Assembly: GCF_003590095.1 (NCBI RefSeq)
Contig: NC_039499.1
Coordinates: 4,774,001-4,838,000, forward strand
DNA: 64,000 bases
Direction: 5' to 3'
Source: Trichoplusia ni
Taxonomy: Eukaryota > Arthropoda > Insecta > Lepidoptera > Noctuidae
Position 1 is the first letter of the stretch. Each line of letters starts with the position of its first letter. The notes under the pieces were generated by a model. It had not been told where the DNA came from. It did not search any database and saw nothing but the letters and a program-made list of their open reading frames with translations. The position numbers and the translations under genes were made by a program. Positions 26,707-38,254 of the stretch are shown here, piece after piece.

Positions 26707-26981
26707 TCTATATTAATATATAAAGCTGAAGAGTTTGTTTGTTTGTTTGAACGCGCTAATCTCAGGAACTAATGGTCCAAATTGAAAAATTCTTTTTTGT
26801 GTTGAATAGTCCATTGATCCATTCATCAAGGAAGGCTTTAGGCTATATATAATATTTGAAACTATCACGCTGCGACTAATAGGAGCGAAGATACAATGGA
26901 AAATGTGAAAAAAAACTGGGCAGGTATAAATCATAACTTATATCTTCTACTCACGGGGACGAAGTCGCGGGCAACAGCTAG
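26707..26981 (+). mobile_element. Short non-autonomous Helitron
   Basis: Starts TCTATATTAATATATAAAGC after an A and ends 'gcgggcaacagCTAG' before a T, as Helitrons insert between A and T. A second, near-identical copy is at 50184-50442. The (GTTT)n run near the 5' end has three units here and more in the other copy. Confidence 0.8.
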
Positions 26982-27195
26982 TGTTAGATATAAACATGTT
27001 CTTGTATTAATACATAAACTCAAACTCATGTAAAACGATAGACAAATATAATAGAACATAAGTTAAAAACATAATTATCGTCTATAACTTATTTTCAAAA
27101 CATTTAAATAAGTAACATAACTCTGTACTTAACGAACAAAGTGCACATTATTAATTCTTACTAGACTGTGTAATAAATAATTAAACGGTATATTT

Positions 27196-27295
27196 TTAAC
27201 ACATAAGTGCTGCTACGAAGGTGTAGAAGGTAAGTGCCACAACGACGCTGGCAGAAGATGTTGATGCTGCGTTCGATTTCGGCAGAGTATAGTCC
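27196..27295 (-). CDS. Alternative last exon of extracellular SOD: GPI-anchor-like tail
   Basis: An acceptor (ccttccag) precedes G|GAC TAT, and the frame runs 32 codons to TAA at 27196-27198. The peptide is DYTLPKSNAASTSS followed by a hydrophobic end with no charged tail (ASVVVALTFYTFVAALMC). Small residues then a terminal hydrophobic run are typical of a GPI attachment signal. The exon starts with one base. This exactly completes the codon left open by the embedded donor in the SOD exon at 29720 (AT|G), keeping frame and Met172 and giving a 204-residue isoform. Membrane-tailed extracellular SOD isoforms are, as I recall, known in Drosophila Sod3; that is recalled, not checked. Alternative: the last exon of an unseen gene, less likely given the phase match. 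Confidence 0.7.
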
Positions 27296-29715
27296 CTGGA
27301 AGGAAAAGAAAATATTTGAAAAAGGATATTATAATTTAGCAGTCGTCGGCCTATTCTTTTCCCAAGCAGTACTATGTACAAAATAAAGGATAAGATACAC
27401 CTTTCTAAATCAAACGTTAGGGAATAGTTAAGTGCTTAAAAATGCTTTTGTCAAATTATTTCGCATGTCAAAAAGGTTAGGAACACTATGACAATAATTG
27501 AGCTGACCATAGAGTATATTGAAGCTTTACAATGATACTTTATTTATAGTTCTATACATATAAATAAGTCAACAAATTAATCATCGCCTATTTTTCCTAT
27601 GATACGTACTGTCCACTAGCGAAGTGACATTTTTACATTAATTGACGTCAAAATAATACAAATTTATGGAAATGACATTTCTTGACTCAATGACTTAAAA
27701 AGTTAAAATTGTTACGGCCAACCACTCGAGGGAGTTCTAATGACGTTAACGATTGTAGAAATGTTATGGCTAGAGGAGCAGTTTACTCCAATACTTTTTT
27801 GTCATACGCGCTACAAAGCTTTGGGCATGTATTGTTGACAAGTACCTAACCTAAGAGAAAGACTATACATTGTATGACTATTATATGTTGTGTTTGTTTT
27901 ATAGTAAACTAAATTAGTTGCAATATTTTGTGTACTGTCTGTTGCAGGGTCTATTCCATTTTTCCGCTGAGGAAAAGTGTTTGTGTGATGCGAATGCTTG
28001 TTCTGAGTTTGGGTGTCTTGTGCATGGAACTTAATTGCTTTTGAGTCATTAAACTGTTTTGTATGGGACTCGATTAACTTTAATAAATAATAATCTACTG
28101 GAAAATTTACAATGCTAAGAAATGAATGTTATTTCAACAAATAATCTACATGATGAGGAAAATGTGATCCTAAACACGAAATAAAAATTATATTATTATT
28201 TATTTACATATAGGGGAATTACTTTTTTTTATGTGCGTCTATCCAAATGAATGTGGAGGTCAACGCATTTTTTAATTCGTTCAATTTGATTTTTTGCTTT
28301 TATTTACGCGAATAAATCAAAACACCCAAAAACAAAATTATCGATAAGGACCCGCATAAATAACAAAACCACCTCTACCATTATGGTTGTTTAATTTAAA
28401 TTAGTCAAAAAAGTCACTTTAGACAATAGAAGTATTTATTTAGTATGTGGATGTACTTAGGTACTAGCAATACCAGCATACCTCAAATTGTATAACATTT
28501 TTATTTGATCGAAACATGGCAGTACGAGTGTCAAGTTTCCTACCATTAACAGTTTAATAACATTCAAAGCAATAACATTGTACGTGGGGTGTTTAATAAA
28601 CTAAGTGGCTCCAACAGAATAATACATCATAGTTATCTAGTTCACAACCTCACCAGTATTAAGCTATAATTAGACGATGCGAGAATCACTGGCCAGTTGC
28701 AATACATTGCCGTCAATGATCGAAAACTTATGATATCAAACCCAACAGACCTCGTAATGTAAGATTCCATTCTTGCAAGATTCTATCATCGTTTATATCA
28801 AGATTGGAGAGGATGTCTTTCATTCTAGATGTCAACAATCAATTTACTAAAATATATGATAATTCGTTGCGTGGGTGAAACCTAAGAGTTAAAGGATTAG
28901 ATGCTTAGGAGATGTTCGTTTGTTTCTCCGTTCAACCTTATCAGTGATTTAGTATTTAACCAACTAATGAGACATGTTCAGCTAAACCAAAGTACGTCTA
29001 TGTAATAAAATAGTGAATTGGTTTCTGCTGAATTAATTATAGAAGTGCTGAACCGATATTTTCCACTCGGGTTTGAATTTTAGTCAAGTTTTTTTAATAA
29101 AATGTCATAGTGTTGTACACTGGTTAATTTTTTTCACGTGCCGAAAAGAAGTAATCTTATGCGATAAATAAGACATTGTATAAAACAGAGGCGTAGAATT
29201 TTTGTTAGTAGTTTCCCCTGAAAAATAGATCTGAAAATTCTAAAGACCTACAAATAAAAACAACATTTATATAGAAAATTTATTCAATTTGGCAGTACAG
29301 CATTCTAGCGTGCTAAAGACGATAAATTGGCAAGATCCTAATTAAAAACTACGAAGTAAGAGACAGTATAAAAATATAAAAGAAAGTATTTTCCGCCTTA
29401 TTCTAATTAACAAGGACAACGAGATTCGTTAGAATATTTTATTAATTAGACTTCCTATCAAATAGTTTGTACCTTGGCTTAATTTAAAGGTTTAGCTAGA
29501 AACACTAGATACTAATGAAGAGGAAAGTCTTTTGCTAGCTCAAATCGTTAATCCAAAGAAGTTATTAGTCACAAGTGAATATAATACGAATCATTTTATA
29601 TTCAAAGCTTAAATTTAATTATACTGGATGTTGATCATGACCTACATGAAGAGTATTTTCTGGAGTATGGGGCAGAATAGAAGGTACCAATCAATAAAAT
29701 TCGTAAAATATCTCC
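27296..29715 (-). other. Putative alternative intron/3' region of the SOD gene
   Basis: 2.4 kb of AT-rich sequence between the two SOD stop codons. It would be intronic for the tailed isoform and 3' flank for the short one. It holds a partial family 3 SINE-like segment near 27965-28060 ('cttgttctgagtttgggtgtctt'). No other exon is seen. Confidence 0.5.
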
Positions 29716-31886
29716 CTACATAATTCCGATGACTCCGCAGGCGACGCGGCCGCCAGCGTTTCCAGTTTTCTTGGAGTCAGGGTGGTCGGTCCTGCCGTAG
29801 TCGTCAGCCATGGAGTGGAGGACCACAGCCCTGCCGATGATGTTGTGGCGACCGTTCAGCTTGATGAGGTGGTCCACGAAGTCGAGATCAGCTGTCTGGG
29901 TGCTGTCGAACTCGATGTTGCCAAGGTCGCCGACGTGACGGTTCTCGTCATGAGGATGGCCGTGGTCGTTCTGAAAATAAGGCAAGGTATAATGTTAAAG
30001 AAATTCTAGAGCCGTAAATAAATGCGAAAGTTGGTATGAACGGATGTATGGATGTTTATTCCTCTTTCAGACAAAAACCGCTGGATGGATTTAGAAGAAA
30101 TTTGGTGCATGGATACTTTATAAACAGGATTGACACATATGATTGTTTTCATCCAAACTTTATGTTTCCGCGGGTTCATTTTCGGTTTGCAGCGGGTGTT
30201 ACCGCGGGCAACAGCTTGTTAATATTAAAGATAAATAGGAGAGTAGACTGAAATAAAATGGAAACAGTGAAAGATGAGATTTTGTTGCTAACATTGTAAT
30301 TATAGGTAAATAAATAAATAAATAAATGCGGACAACATCACATACATTGTTCCGAACCCAAAGTAAGTTGCGAAAGCACTTGTGTTATGGAATTCAGATA
30401 CAACGAAGGTACCACAAACACCCAGACCCGAGACAATGTAGAAATGTGAATTTTCACATTGACCCGACCGGGGATCGAACCCGGGACCTCAGAGTTAGCG
30501 ACACCTTGAAACCGGTGCGTACGCCACTCGACCACGGAGGTCGTCAAAAGGTGTTTATGAAAGTGATTTATCATTGTTTACTCCAACTACTGACCCACAG
30601 CGATAACATGCATTTAATCTGGTACCTAATACCTAGTGATAGTTGCTTGAGTTGATTTAATCTACTGCATTAAGAGTAGATATGTATCGTGGGTCGTAAA
30701 ACTTTTCATGGACATAATCCAGGCATGCAAAAAACTGTTCCATATCATTATTACTAGACTCATCTCTTTAGTATAGTCAATCTGTATTCATCTCCTTACG
30801 TTATTTAAATTGTATGTGATGTAATAACAATTTCTGTTGAAGTCACATGTACAAAGCCACCCAGACTCATGACAAGCATTCTTGAATCACACACAATTCT
30901 TGTGTTACGCAGGGATCGAACATAGGACGCATCGCACTCAGTGGGTTTGGCGTGGTGAAATTAACCACTCAGCAACCAAACCTGCATTTGGTTTTAATCA
31001 GGAATACTACTAAAAATGAACTCTAAAGTCAAACGACGACCTCCGTGGTCGAGTGGCGTGAGCACCGGTTTCAACGTGTCGCTAGCTCTGAGGTCCCGGG
31101 TTCGATCCCCGGTCGGGTCAATGTAAAAATTCTTATTTCTACATTGTCTCGGGTCTGGGTGTTTGTGGTATCTGAGTATCTGAATTCCATAACACAAGTG
31201 CTTTAGCAACTTACTTTGGGTTCAGAACAATGTATGTGATGTTGTCCGCATTTATTTATTTAAAAAAAAAAAAAAAAAACATACTCCGTTAGGGTTGAAG
31301 TGTCCCAAAGTGGAGGCGCAGCCGTTGCTGAGGTCTCCCTTCTCGTGGACATGGAACCCGTACATGCCAGGCTTCATACCGACGATCCTGCCTCCGATGC
31401 GGATTTGGCCGTCGGCCTCACGAGTGAAGGTCACGTTTCCGGAGACTCCATCAGCTTTCAGAATGGCGATCGCACGGGTTACCTCCTGAAATGGTTCAGT
31501 ATGCATTGAGATTAGTGTAGAGAGCGTAGTAGTAAAAGTTCTATTGTTGTGTTTGTGGATAAGAAATGTCGCTCTAGGCTGTTTAATGCCTTGTCACGCT
31601 TCCACGATGTAATAATATACCTGTAGACGGGGAAAATTCCATTAACAATATTGAAGAATAGGAAATTTTAAAAAACTTCTGCAATTAGCGTTTCCGATGT
31701 TTTTGTTTATATTATATCAACTATTCAAAAGATCTGAAAAACCTATTGTTTTCTACTATTCTTTAGTTGGTTTGGCTTGTATTTTGGTTCCTGAGGTTTT
31801 TAGTTGATAATAAAAGTACTTACGATATCGTCGTGGGCAGACGCCAACGCGACGGCCGCAGCCACAAATAGCAATGACTTGTACAT
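29716..31886 (-). CDS. Sod3: Extracellular Cu/Zn superoxide dismutase, 172 residues
   Basis: Catalyses dismutation of superoxide to oxygen and hydrogen peroxide outside the cell. Coding exons in transcript order: 31886-31824 (21 codons), 31485-31285 (67) and 29970-29716 (84 plus TAG), all phase 0. Residues 1-17 form a signal peptide (MYKSLLFVAAAVALASA). All metal ligands are present: His66 and His68 (GFHVHE), bridging His83 (GHFNP), His91, His100 and Asp103 for zinc, and His140 for copper. The disulfide cysteines 77 and 166 and catalytic Arg163 (GGRVACGV) are kept. There is one NVT sequon at 38. The stop TAG overlaps a GTAGGG donor, see the tail exon at 27196-27295. Intron 2 contains two SINEs in opposite orientation, one abutting the splice donor. 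The short form should be secreted and soluble. Symbol by similarity to insect extracellular SOD. Confidence 0.93.
29717..29722 (-). promoter_or_regulatory. Splice donor overlapping the SOD stop codon
   Basis: Coding strand GGA ATT ATG TAG GGA contains AT|GTAGGG. If the donor is ignored, translation stops at TAG. If it is used, AT joins G|GAC at 27295 and reading continues through the tail exon. The donor is weak by consensus (GTAGGG rather than GTAAGT), as expected for a regulated choice. Confidence 0.6.
30032..30222 (+). repeat. Degenerate Helitron-related repeat
   Basis: 'gtatggatgtttattcctct', 'acaaaaaccgctggatggat' and the end 'ttaccgcgggcaacagcttg' resemble the interior and 3' end of short lepidopteran Helitrons. 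A related interior is at 38948-39130. The terminal CTAG is mutated. Confidence 0.45.
30304..30545 (-). repeat. tRNA-derived SINE, family 1, copy A
   Basis: On the - strand it starts GACGACCTCCGTGGTCGAGTG (A-box-like TGGTCGAGTGG) and has a B box GGTTCGATCCC, then about 140 bp of body and a (TTTA)n-type tail that reads aaataaataaataaa on the + strand at 30304-30325. Copies B and C are at 31035-31279 and 50444-50682. It lies in intron 2 of the SOD gene in sense orientation. Confidence 0.85.
30842..30985 (-). repeat. Partial SINE, family 3
   Basis: On the - strand 'ggttgctgagtggttaattt', 'cactgagtgcgatgcgtcct' and GTTCGATCCC match the head of family 3 copies at 39896-39995 and 50022. It sits between the two family 1 SINEs in SOD intron 2. 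Confidence 0.5.
31035..31279 (+). repeat. tRNA-derived SINE, family 1, copy B, abutting a splice donor
   Basis: Head GACGACCTCCGTGGTCGAGTG, B box GGTTCGATCCC at 31100-31110, body ending 'gatgttgtccgcatttattt', then an A run at 31262-31279. It is antisense to the SOD gene. Its poly(A) becomes a poly(T) starting about six bases inside intron 2, directly after the GTATG of the exon 2 donor at 31284. Confidence 0.88.
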
Positions 31887-32532
31887 CTTCTCTTAATTTC
31901 TGAAACGAATATTTTAACGTAAAATTATCCTCAAAATTAGTATGCTCCTGCGATTATTACAACTTAAGCTTACCTAAGCCTTCACTAACTACACTAAGGA
32001 CAACCCTAGGTTGAGACTTAAGTAATTTATTATCAACGTACATCCTACCCTGTATCAAAACTTTATTAAAAATATTCTAAGCGTCTTTCAAAAAGTTTTT
32101 TTGTCATTATCCTTACCACATCGGACTAGGCAAATATTTATCCAACCTAGATATTCGCATACATGGTTTTTGTTGAAGTCAATCTAGACCTATTCAATGA
32201 TTTAGCTACGCAGTTAGATGGGTCGAGCAAAAAGTTTGTTTTGCCTACAATGGAGTATAAAAACTATAGGATTAGCATAGTAATTGTGCCTACAGAGGAT
32301 CTACTTATGGACAACTGTTTGTTTACAATTGCGTTACTTTTGGTGCTGAGAAGTCTTTTTCTATTGTTTAATTTTAATGTTCAATGTTGTACACAACCTT
32401 CGCACCTAACCGGTCTATTTTTTGCCATATAAAAAAACATTTTTATCGGACCATTATGTGCAGAGCATTTACAAGAGAGACATAATACAGTGCCATAGAT
32501 TTAGTGCTTTTCCGTTCAAGACAATTTCATAC

Positions 32533-32860
32533 CATCATCATCAGCCTAGCCTTTTCCCAACTATGTTAGGCTCGGCTACCAGTCCAACCGGTTTCAGCTA
32601 AGTACCAGTGTTTTACAAGGAGCGACTGCCTATCTGACCTCCTCAACCCAGTTACCTGGGCAACACGATTCCCCTTGGTTAGACTGGCTGTCAGACTTTT
32701 CAAGCTTCTGACTACCTGTAACGACTGTCAAAGATGTAGGAATAACAGCCGGGACCCACAATTTAACGTGCCTTCCGAACCACGGAGGAACTCGCTACGA
32801 CAAAGATGGTCACCCATCTACGGACTAACCGCGTCAGGCATACATAGCTTAACCTGTGAT
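32533..32860 (+). repeat. Dispersed lepidopteran repeat ('gctcggct' family), longer copy
   Basis: Same ordered blocks as 12018-12225 ('agccttttcccaactatgtt', 'cctcctcaacccagttacct', 'gactgtcaaagatgtag'), extended by 'aatttaacgtgccttccgaa' and 'ctacggactaaccgcgtcag'. Confidence 0.65.
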
Positions 32861-33192
32861 CAAATCACAGACAATTTCATACCATTAGAAAAAATCTTGT
32901 TTTCAATATGAATTTAAGTACTATGACTTAGTAGCGCAAACTGAGGATTTCAGAGATCAAATAAATCTTCAATTCTAGAACACAAGGCCTTACCAATTTT
33001 TTTTTAATCCTTATTAAACACAATTATACCACAATAACAAATTGATCGGTAGGTATGGTTAAATAAACAAACATTACGCAATCACACAAAGTCGTGGTAG
33101 ACGTGCAAATGAATGAGACACGCCTTACATGTATGTATGGAATTAAATTAGAACTGATTTATCAGACGTAGTGACAAATAGACCTGCGCGGA

Positions 33193-33315
33193 AATTCTGC
33201 TATTTATAATTGCCGATGAATGAATGGAAATTGTATTGAATTCGACACTATTCGTATTTGCTTCGTGTCTTTCTAATTTCCAATTAATGTTTTTGGCAAA
33301 ATGCTTAGGAGAATT
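33193..33315. repeat. Half copy of the GGGCCCC MITE
   Basis: Shares 'attctgctatttataattgc', 'cgatgaatgaatgg' and 'ggcaaaatgctta' with the full element at 25662-25913. The GC-rich ends are lost. Confidence 0.55.
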
Positions 33316-33377
33316 CGAATAGACATTTTAATGAAATTTCTTTCAATCATCATCATTATTGGGGTCCTAGGACTAAA

Positions 33378-33540
33378 CACCATCATCATTCCCCTGCCCT
33401 TATCCCAATTATTTTATTTGGGGTCGGCGCAACATGTCATTTTCTTCCATACCTTCCTATCGGCCGTCATCTCACAAGAAACACTCTTTACAGCCATATC
33501 GTCTTTCACACAATCCATCCATCGTTTAGGACTAAACACT
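33378..33540 (+). repeat. Dispersed repeat beginning 'catcatcattcccctgccct'
   Basis: 'cccctgcccttatcccaatt' then 'ggggtcggcgcaacatgtca' and 'cacacaatccatccatcgtt' resemble a repeat common in noctuid genomes, recognised from general experience only. The surrounding 80-codon frame (33301-33543) is a by-product of it. Confidence 0.5.
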
Positions 33541-35240
33541 TAGTCATGAAGAAACATTTCTACCGACTTCAAAAAAGATATTTTGTATGTCTTTAAAACT
33601 TCTTACTAGTTGATCGTTTAGCTTGATATTAGAAAGTTAATCCAAACCCTCAATGCACTTTTTCCTGATAAACGTTCAATTTAAGGTAATCTTTTGGTCT
33701 CAGTTATTTAAATTTATTGAGCATGAACGTGACTGTGATTTCTTCAAATATTTATACATAATGAAAAAGAAATAAATGATTGAATGTTAAGTAACATGTT
33801 AATTTTAATTAAAAATAAATTATTCAGATATTAAATTACTACTATGAAAGTGGTTATTACTTATCGTACATTCAAATTAACTTTATTGTTCACCAATTAT
33901 AAATCGATTCTTTAATCAAAAGTCTTTAAACGTGTAAACCTATTCATATTTTTATCAAATACACATACAATTTGTTGAGTAATAATATATTACCGGTTAT
34001 AATTTTTCTCTTTTTTGAAATCGGGTGATAAAAACTTAAAAAACTATGTAAAACAATAATAACGATCGGTGACTCAATTTACCAGCAGAAGATCAATATA
34101 TTTTTAATATTTAAAACGCGACGACAAGATAGTTCACCTTTTAATTAAGTGCCTAACTTAAAGAAGTATATGACGTTGCATACCCTGCGTACGTTGCGTG
34201 CTTGGAACTAGTTTGTCTCTATCTTTATACTGGTATATATCTAAATAAAAGAGAGCTGTGCCCAGTCGGTAACCCAACGGGTGATTGCAACTATTGCGAC
34301 ATATATTGTAATATTAGCTCTTTTTGGTACGTCATTCGAAACTAGCCGTCAATATTTATAATATTCGACTATTTTAATATATTTCATTCTAGTTTTCTGT
34401 GTGAAGACTGACAACTATTTCTTTTTTCGTATAAATTGATCAGCGAATGTTTAATTAATAAAATGATTTATTGCAAATATAGTGTTACAAAATATAGTAT
34501 TGAAAATATTGCAAAATTATAGTTGCTTTTATTTGTAATCCAACTAAGAAACTTGTAAACACGACAGACGGTGATAACACGTTTGAAATGGTTGCCATGG
34601 TTACCAACGATGATGTGATGTGTAACTGACGTCAAAATATCATATTCCCTCACAATAAACGGACGCACGCATTTGTTAAGTCATCTCTCTCCCTATAATA
34701 TAGGTAACGAACTAATCTACATATTCTGCTTATCTTATAAGAAAGCAGATAATTCGATCTTTCTTATCACACGTTTTGATATTAGCTGTCGAGATGAATA
34801 GCATAAGTCGACAAGAGTAACATGTTAAAATTGTGACATTTTTATCAAAAGTATTTTCCAAACTGAGAATCATTTAAAATACTTGCTCGTTTCTATATCC
34901 AAAAGCAACATATACTATATGCCCGTAATATATTTGAATTAAAAAAAGTCCAAAATAAGATCAAAATTCATTTCTTTACTCAATCATGTTAACTACATAA
35001 ATAACTCTAGTCGAGAATCAATTTGAATACGTACTGATTTCGGTCACTCACATTCACTATCTTATTTACGTAAACAATTTAACAAGTAACGATAAGCCGA
35101 AAGATTAAACCATTAAGTAATTGAATGTACCTCTTATATCCACTTTGTTTACAAACAATGGTAGCGACGCTCTAGAATGATCCGGCTTACCAATGCCACG
35201 GCTCCTCACAACCTACCAGGACTTCTCAAAATAAGAATAT

Positions 35241-35309
35241 TGCAGTTGTGGGAGCGAGAGAGCGCTCTACACGGGGTAAAACGGCGTCTCTCTCTCCTAC
35301 AATTGTAAC
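35241..35309. repeat. Short hairpin repeat (GAGAGAGCGCTCTAC family)
   Basis: 'gcagttgtgggagcgagaga' folds back on 'gtctctctctcctacaattg' around 'gctctacacggggtaaaacgg'-type sequence. It is the best-preserved of several related palindromes in the window (6146, 39700, 46911, 52885, 60350, 61660). Confidence 0.6.
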
Positions 35310-35791
35310 TGATGTGGTAGCAGAGCTGATCAAAACAACTTGCGCTCGCGCACGCCGTCGATCCGGTTTAAACGATTGCACAAAATATTGTAACTAAACA
35401 TATTTGTTGACACATAACTGCTCTTAATTTTAGTTCGAAGGTAAGTTACATTTGAGTTATTTGATAGATGGAAAACAACTAAATCATAGAATATTAAAAT
35501 TTGCATTGTGCCAAACAAGTCCACATTTCAAAGGTTAAACAAGATTTACTAAGCACTTAAAGCTACTGTTATAAAATCACTAAACTTTATTTTTGCACAA
35601 ACAACTCTACATCGCATTGTGATTTTTTTTTGCAATAACTCAACTCTACCCTGAATACGACAACCTCAACACAAAATTACAAAACAAAAAAATACTTTAT
35701 TCACCAAACCTTAATGTTGATTTCTGAGATTTATCAGAGATGTGCAAATCACAAGCCGGTTTAATAAGATAAACTGAACGTAGCGACTTAC

Positions 35792-35845
35792 CTGTGCGAC
35801 GAACAACTGTGAATGAGCGGGCTTGCTCAATGCACTCGACTACAA
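35792..35845 (-). other. Noncoding first exon of the SOD gene
   Basis: A strong donor CACAG|GTAAGT ends at 35792 on the - strand, and a TATA box lies 25-30 bases upstream of the estimated start near 35840-35845. The next - strand acceptor before an ATG is at 31899. Start position is estimated from the TATA spacing. Confidence 0.6.
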
Positions 35846-35867
35846 TGTTGGGACACACTCAAACACG

Positions 35868-35877
35868 ATATATACTC
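35868..35877 (-). promoter_or_regulatory. TATA box of the SOD gene
   Basis: GAGTATATATCG on the - strand, with a donor-bearing exon starting about 30 bases downstream. No clear TCAGT initiator is seen. Confidence 0.6.
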
Positions 35878-38254
35878 TAGTTGCTGAACCAAGATGAAGT
35901 GATACGATAGAAGTACAACACTGTTTGACACTTGAATGGGAGCCGTACGCAAGAACAATGCTTGGATAAGTGTATGTTGAAATTTGTCTTTAAATTAAAT
36001 TTGGCAGCTAAGACTGACGTTTTACTATGCGTCTACTGTGTGTCGTTCTTAAATATGGTTGTTAGTCATTGTTTTGTTTTTGTGCCTTAGTTTAAAAGTT
36101 TTAGGTAATAGTGAGAAAAAGTTTCTTGATGAATTGTGTTGGGAGCAGGAAAGAGCTCTATTTTAGACAAATTTAGTGGAATATTTTAGGTTTATGTTTT
36201 CCATTTTCACAAATTTTAATGTATAGATAGTTAGCAATACTATTTTCTTTTCTCCTTCAGAATAATTTTCCTAAATGATTTGAAAATAAATATATTTTTA
36301 GCTTTCTGTATAAGTTTCTTGCCATTTACATATGTTTTATTTACCCTTCAATTACTAACAAGGAAAAAATAACCCAAAACCCGTATCACGTTCCTTAAGT
36401 TATACTTCTGCAGTTTACCTGTTACCTACTTATAATTAATAAAGGGAAATAAGGAAAATGGTTTGGATGCTTTCCGCAGACACAACAACCGGCTCATTTA
36501 ATATTTTACGATTCACAAAACGAAGAATCCTATTTTAATATATATAGATATTATTATATCGAAAAAGGAAGAAACATAAAATCATTGTGCAAACTACGTC
36601 AGTTTCATTATTATAATGTAAATTAACATTAAATTTTATTTTAATTAAAATTTATTCTAAAGAACCAATTTCATTAAGTAACTAGGTCTATACCATAACC
36701 ATTTGAGGTTTCTAATATTTGGGACCCAATATCTTTTGTATACCCTCTAAAATCGACAAGCGGAAGGAGCCGCTATGTTTAGTCACAATATGGGATGAAG
36801 GAACAAACGCATTGAAAATTTTAATGGTATTGAATAGATAGTGGAACCGAAGCCCAGGGATCGAAGGAAAACTTCGATAAAGGTTACTGGTGTGATGTAA
36901 CAACTGTAGGTACAAGCAATTTCGGCCACAGCGGCTGTCGTCACTAGATAGTAGCCACCTTAGACACAGTTAGTGCATAAGTTTGTGCGCAAAAGTAGGT
37001 GCTCTCTCATACTAATATTATCTCTTTTATCCCGTCGTTCAGGCTGTGGAGCTGGGCTGGCCTCGGGGAGTTTTTAGTCTTCGAGAGTCCGACATATCCC
37101 CACGGCGTGGGTTCAAGGCATTAGTAATTCACCCCGATAAAAAAGGTGCCCTCTATGTTCCCTTACTCTCCTTACAGCCCGATGGAACTGCAATCATTCA
37201 TGACCGGAGAGAGATCAAGAGCTGAACTTACACTTACATGCCTTTACGAAACATGGAAGCTTTGATATTTGGCTTCAAACTTGACGCTTTTCATTTGTCA
37301 GTCCTACGATCAGGATTATCACAACCAAATGTATGTGAATAAATTAACCTAGATACGGAAAATCACTCATTTTCCCGTATATTTTGCTGACAAATTGATC
37401 GACAGGTATGCCTATACAAGTAGGTTAGTACTCTAGTTGATAGGCAATAACCTGGGGATTCACAATTTACATCTAGATACATCTATAAGGAAACTGCCTG
37501 GGATTTTTTACAAATGCTTATTGCCATATTATGCAGGCTTGAACTATTCACTGCATTAGGCGTTAGGTTCGCGTTCTACTATGGAGCATTTAATATGCAA
37601 ATAAATGACTATAAGCAAGTGGACATATAAAGCATTCTTAGCATTTCTTTATGATTACTGTATTGTATAGACATGACAAGTGGATCCAAAGCTATTGATG
37701 CTGCCGATTGTTTATAATAAAAAGGATAAAGTGTGAATTCCACTGTCGTCACTCAGAGAGGCTTTTGTACGGCATGTCTAAAAAGTTTTAGGCCACTAAG
37801 GAATCACAGACAGACAGACAGCGTCACAGTTTTGTAATGGTGTTTAATTACTCTTTGGGTAGGAAGCCTAATAAAACAATAATACGACTTTCCAAAACAA
37901 GCAGTGATGCACATGTAATAGTTTTTACGGCGTACATAATGGCATTTTCATTCAATTTTCGCAGGTATAGTCATGTACGGCTTTTTAATTCCTGAATTAT
38001 CTACTTGTTTATATTACATGTTTTAAGACACTATCTTTTTCTACTTTTTCGTCAGTATGTACTTAATATGTAAGTAGGCACTTTACGAGATATCAGTCAC
38101 TTGTCATTGATTTCGATAGACTTAATTCCTGTAAAAAATACGTGTTTCTTTTTTCGTGTTTGTTCCATTCTTCAGATAATACGCACTATTGAACGGGGTA
38201 TATAAAACTAGTTAGGTATAGGAGACAGACTGTTTTCTTTCAAAATATATATAA

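Larger units (their letters stand above)
25195..27195. other. Intergenic stretch with MITE and Helitron
   Basis: AT-rich sequence between the start of the third tetraspanin and the alternative last exon of the SOD gene. It contains the MITE at 25662-25913 and the Helitron at 26707-26981. TTTATT (AATAAA on the - strand) occurs at 26168-26173 but is about 1 kb beyond the SOD tail exon. Confidence 0.5.
31887..35791 (-). other. First intron of the SOD gene (5' UTR intron)
   Basis: An acceptor (gtttcag) sits at 31900-31902, 13 bases before the start codon, and a donor at the end of the upstream noncoding exon (35792). The interior is AT-rich with the dispersed repeats at 32533-32860, 33193-33315 and 33378-33540 and a hairpin at 35241-35309. 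No other exon is supported. Confidence 0.55.

Noticed and set aside
30326..30655. 109-codon + strand open frame
   Set aside because: It is read through the antisense of SINE copy A. Similar frames arise in copies B and C for the same reason.
31035..31110. tRNA genes at A-box/B-box matches (also near 495, 30500, 39900, 40400, 41660, 50030, 50620)
   Set aside because: Each has tRNA-like promoter boxes but no complete cloverleaf, and is followed by a SINE body and A-rich tail shared with other copies.
36712..36915. 67-codon - strand open frame as a gene
   Set aside because: No domain, no supporting splice sites, no codon bias, and it is in a repeat-rich region.
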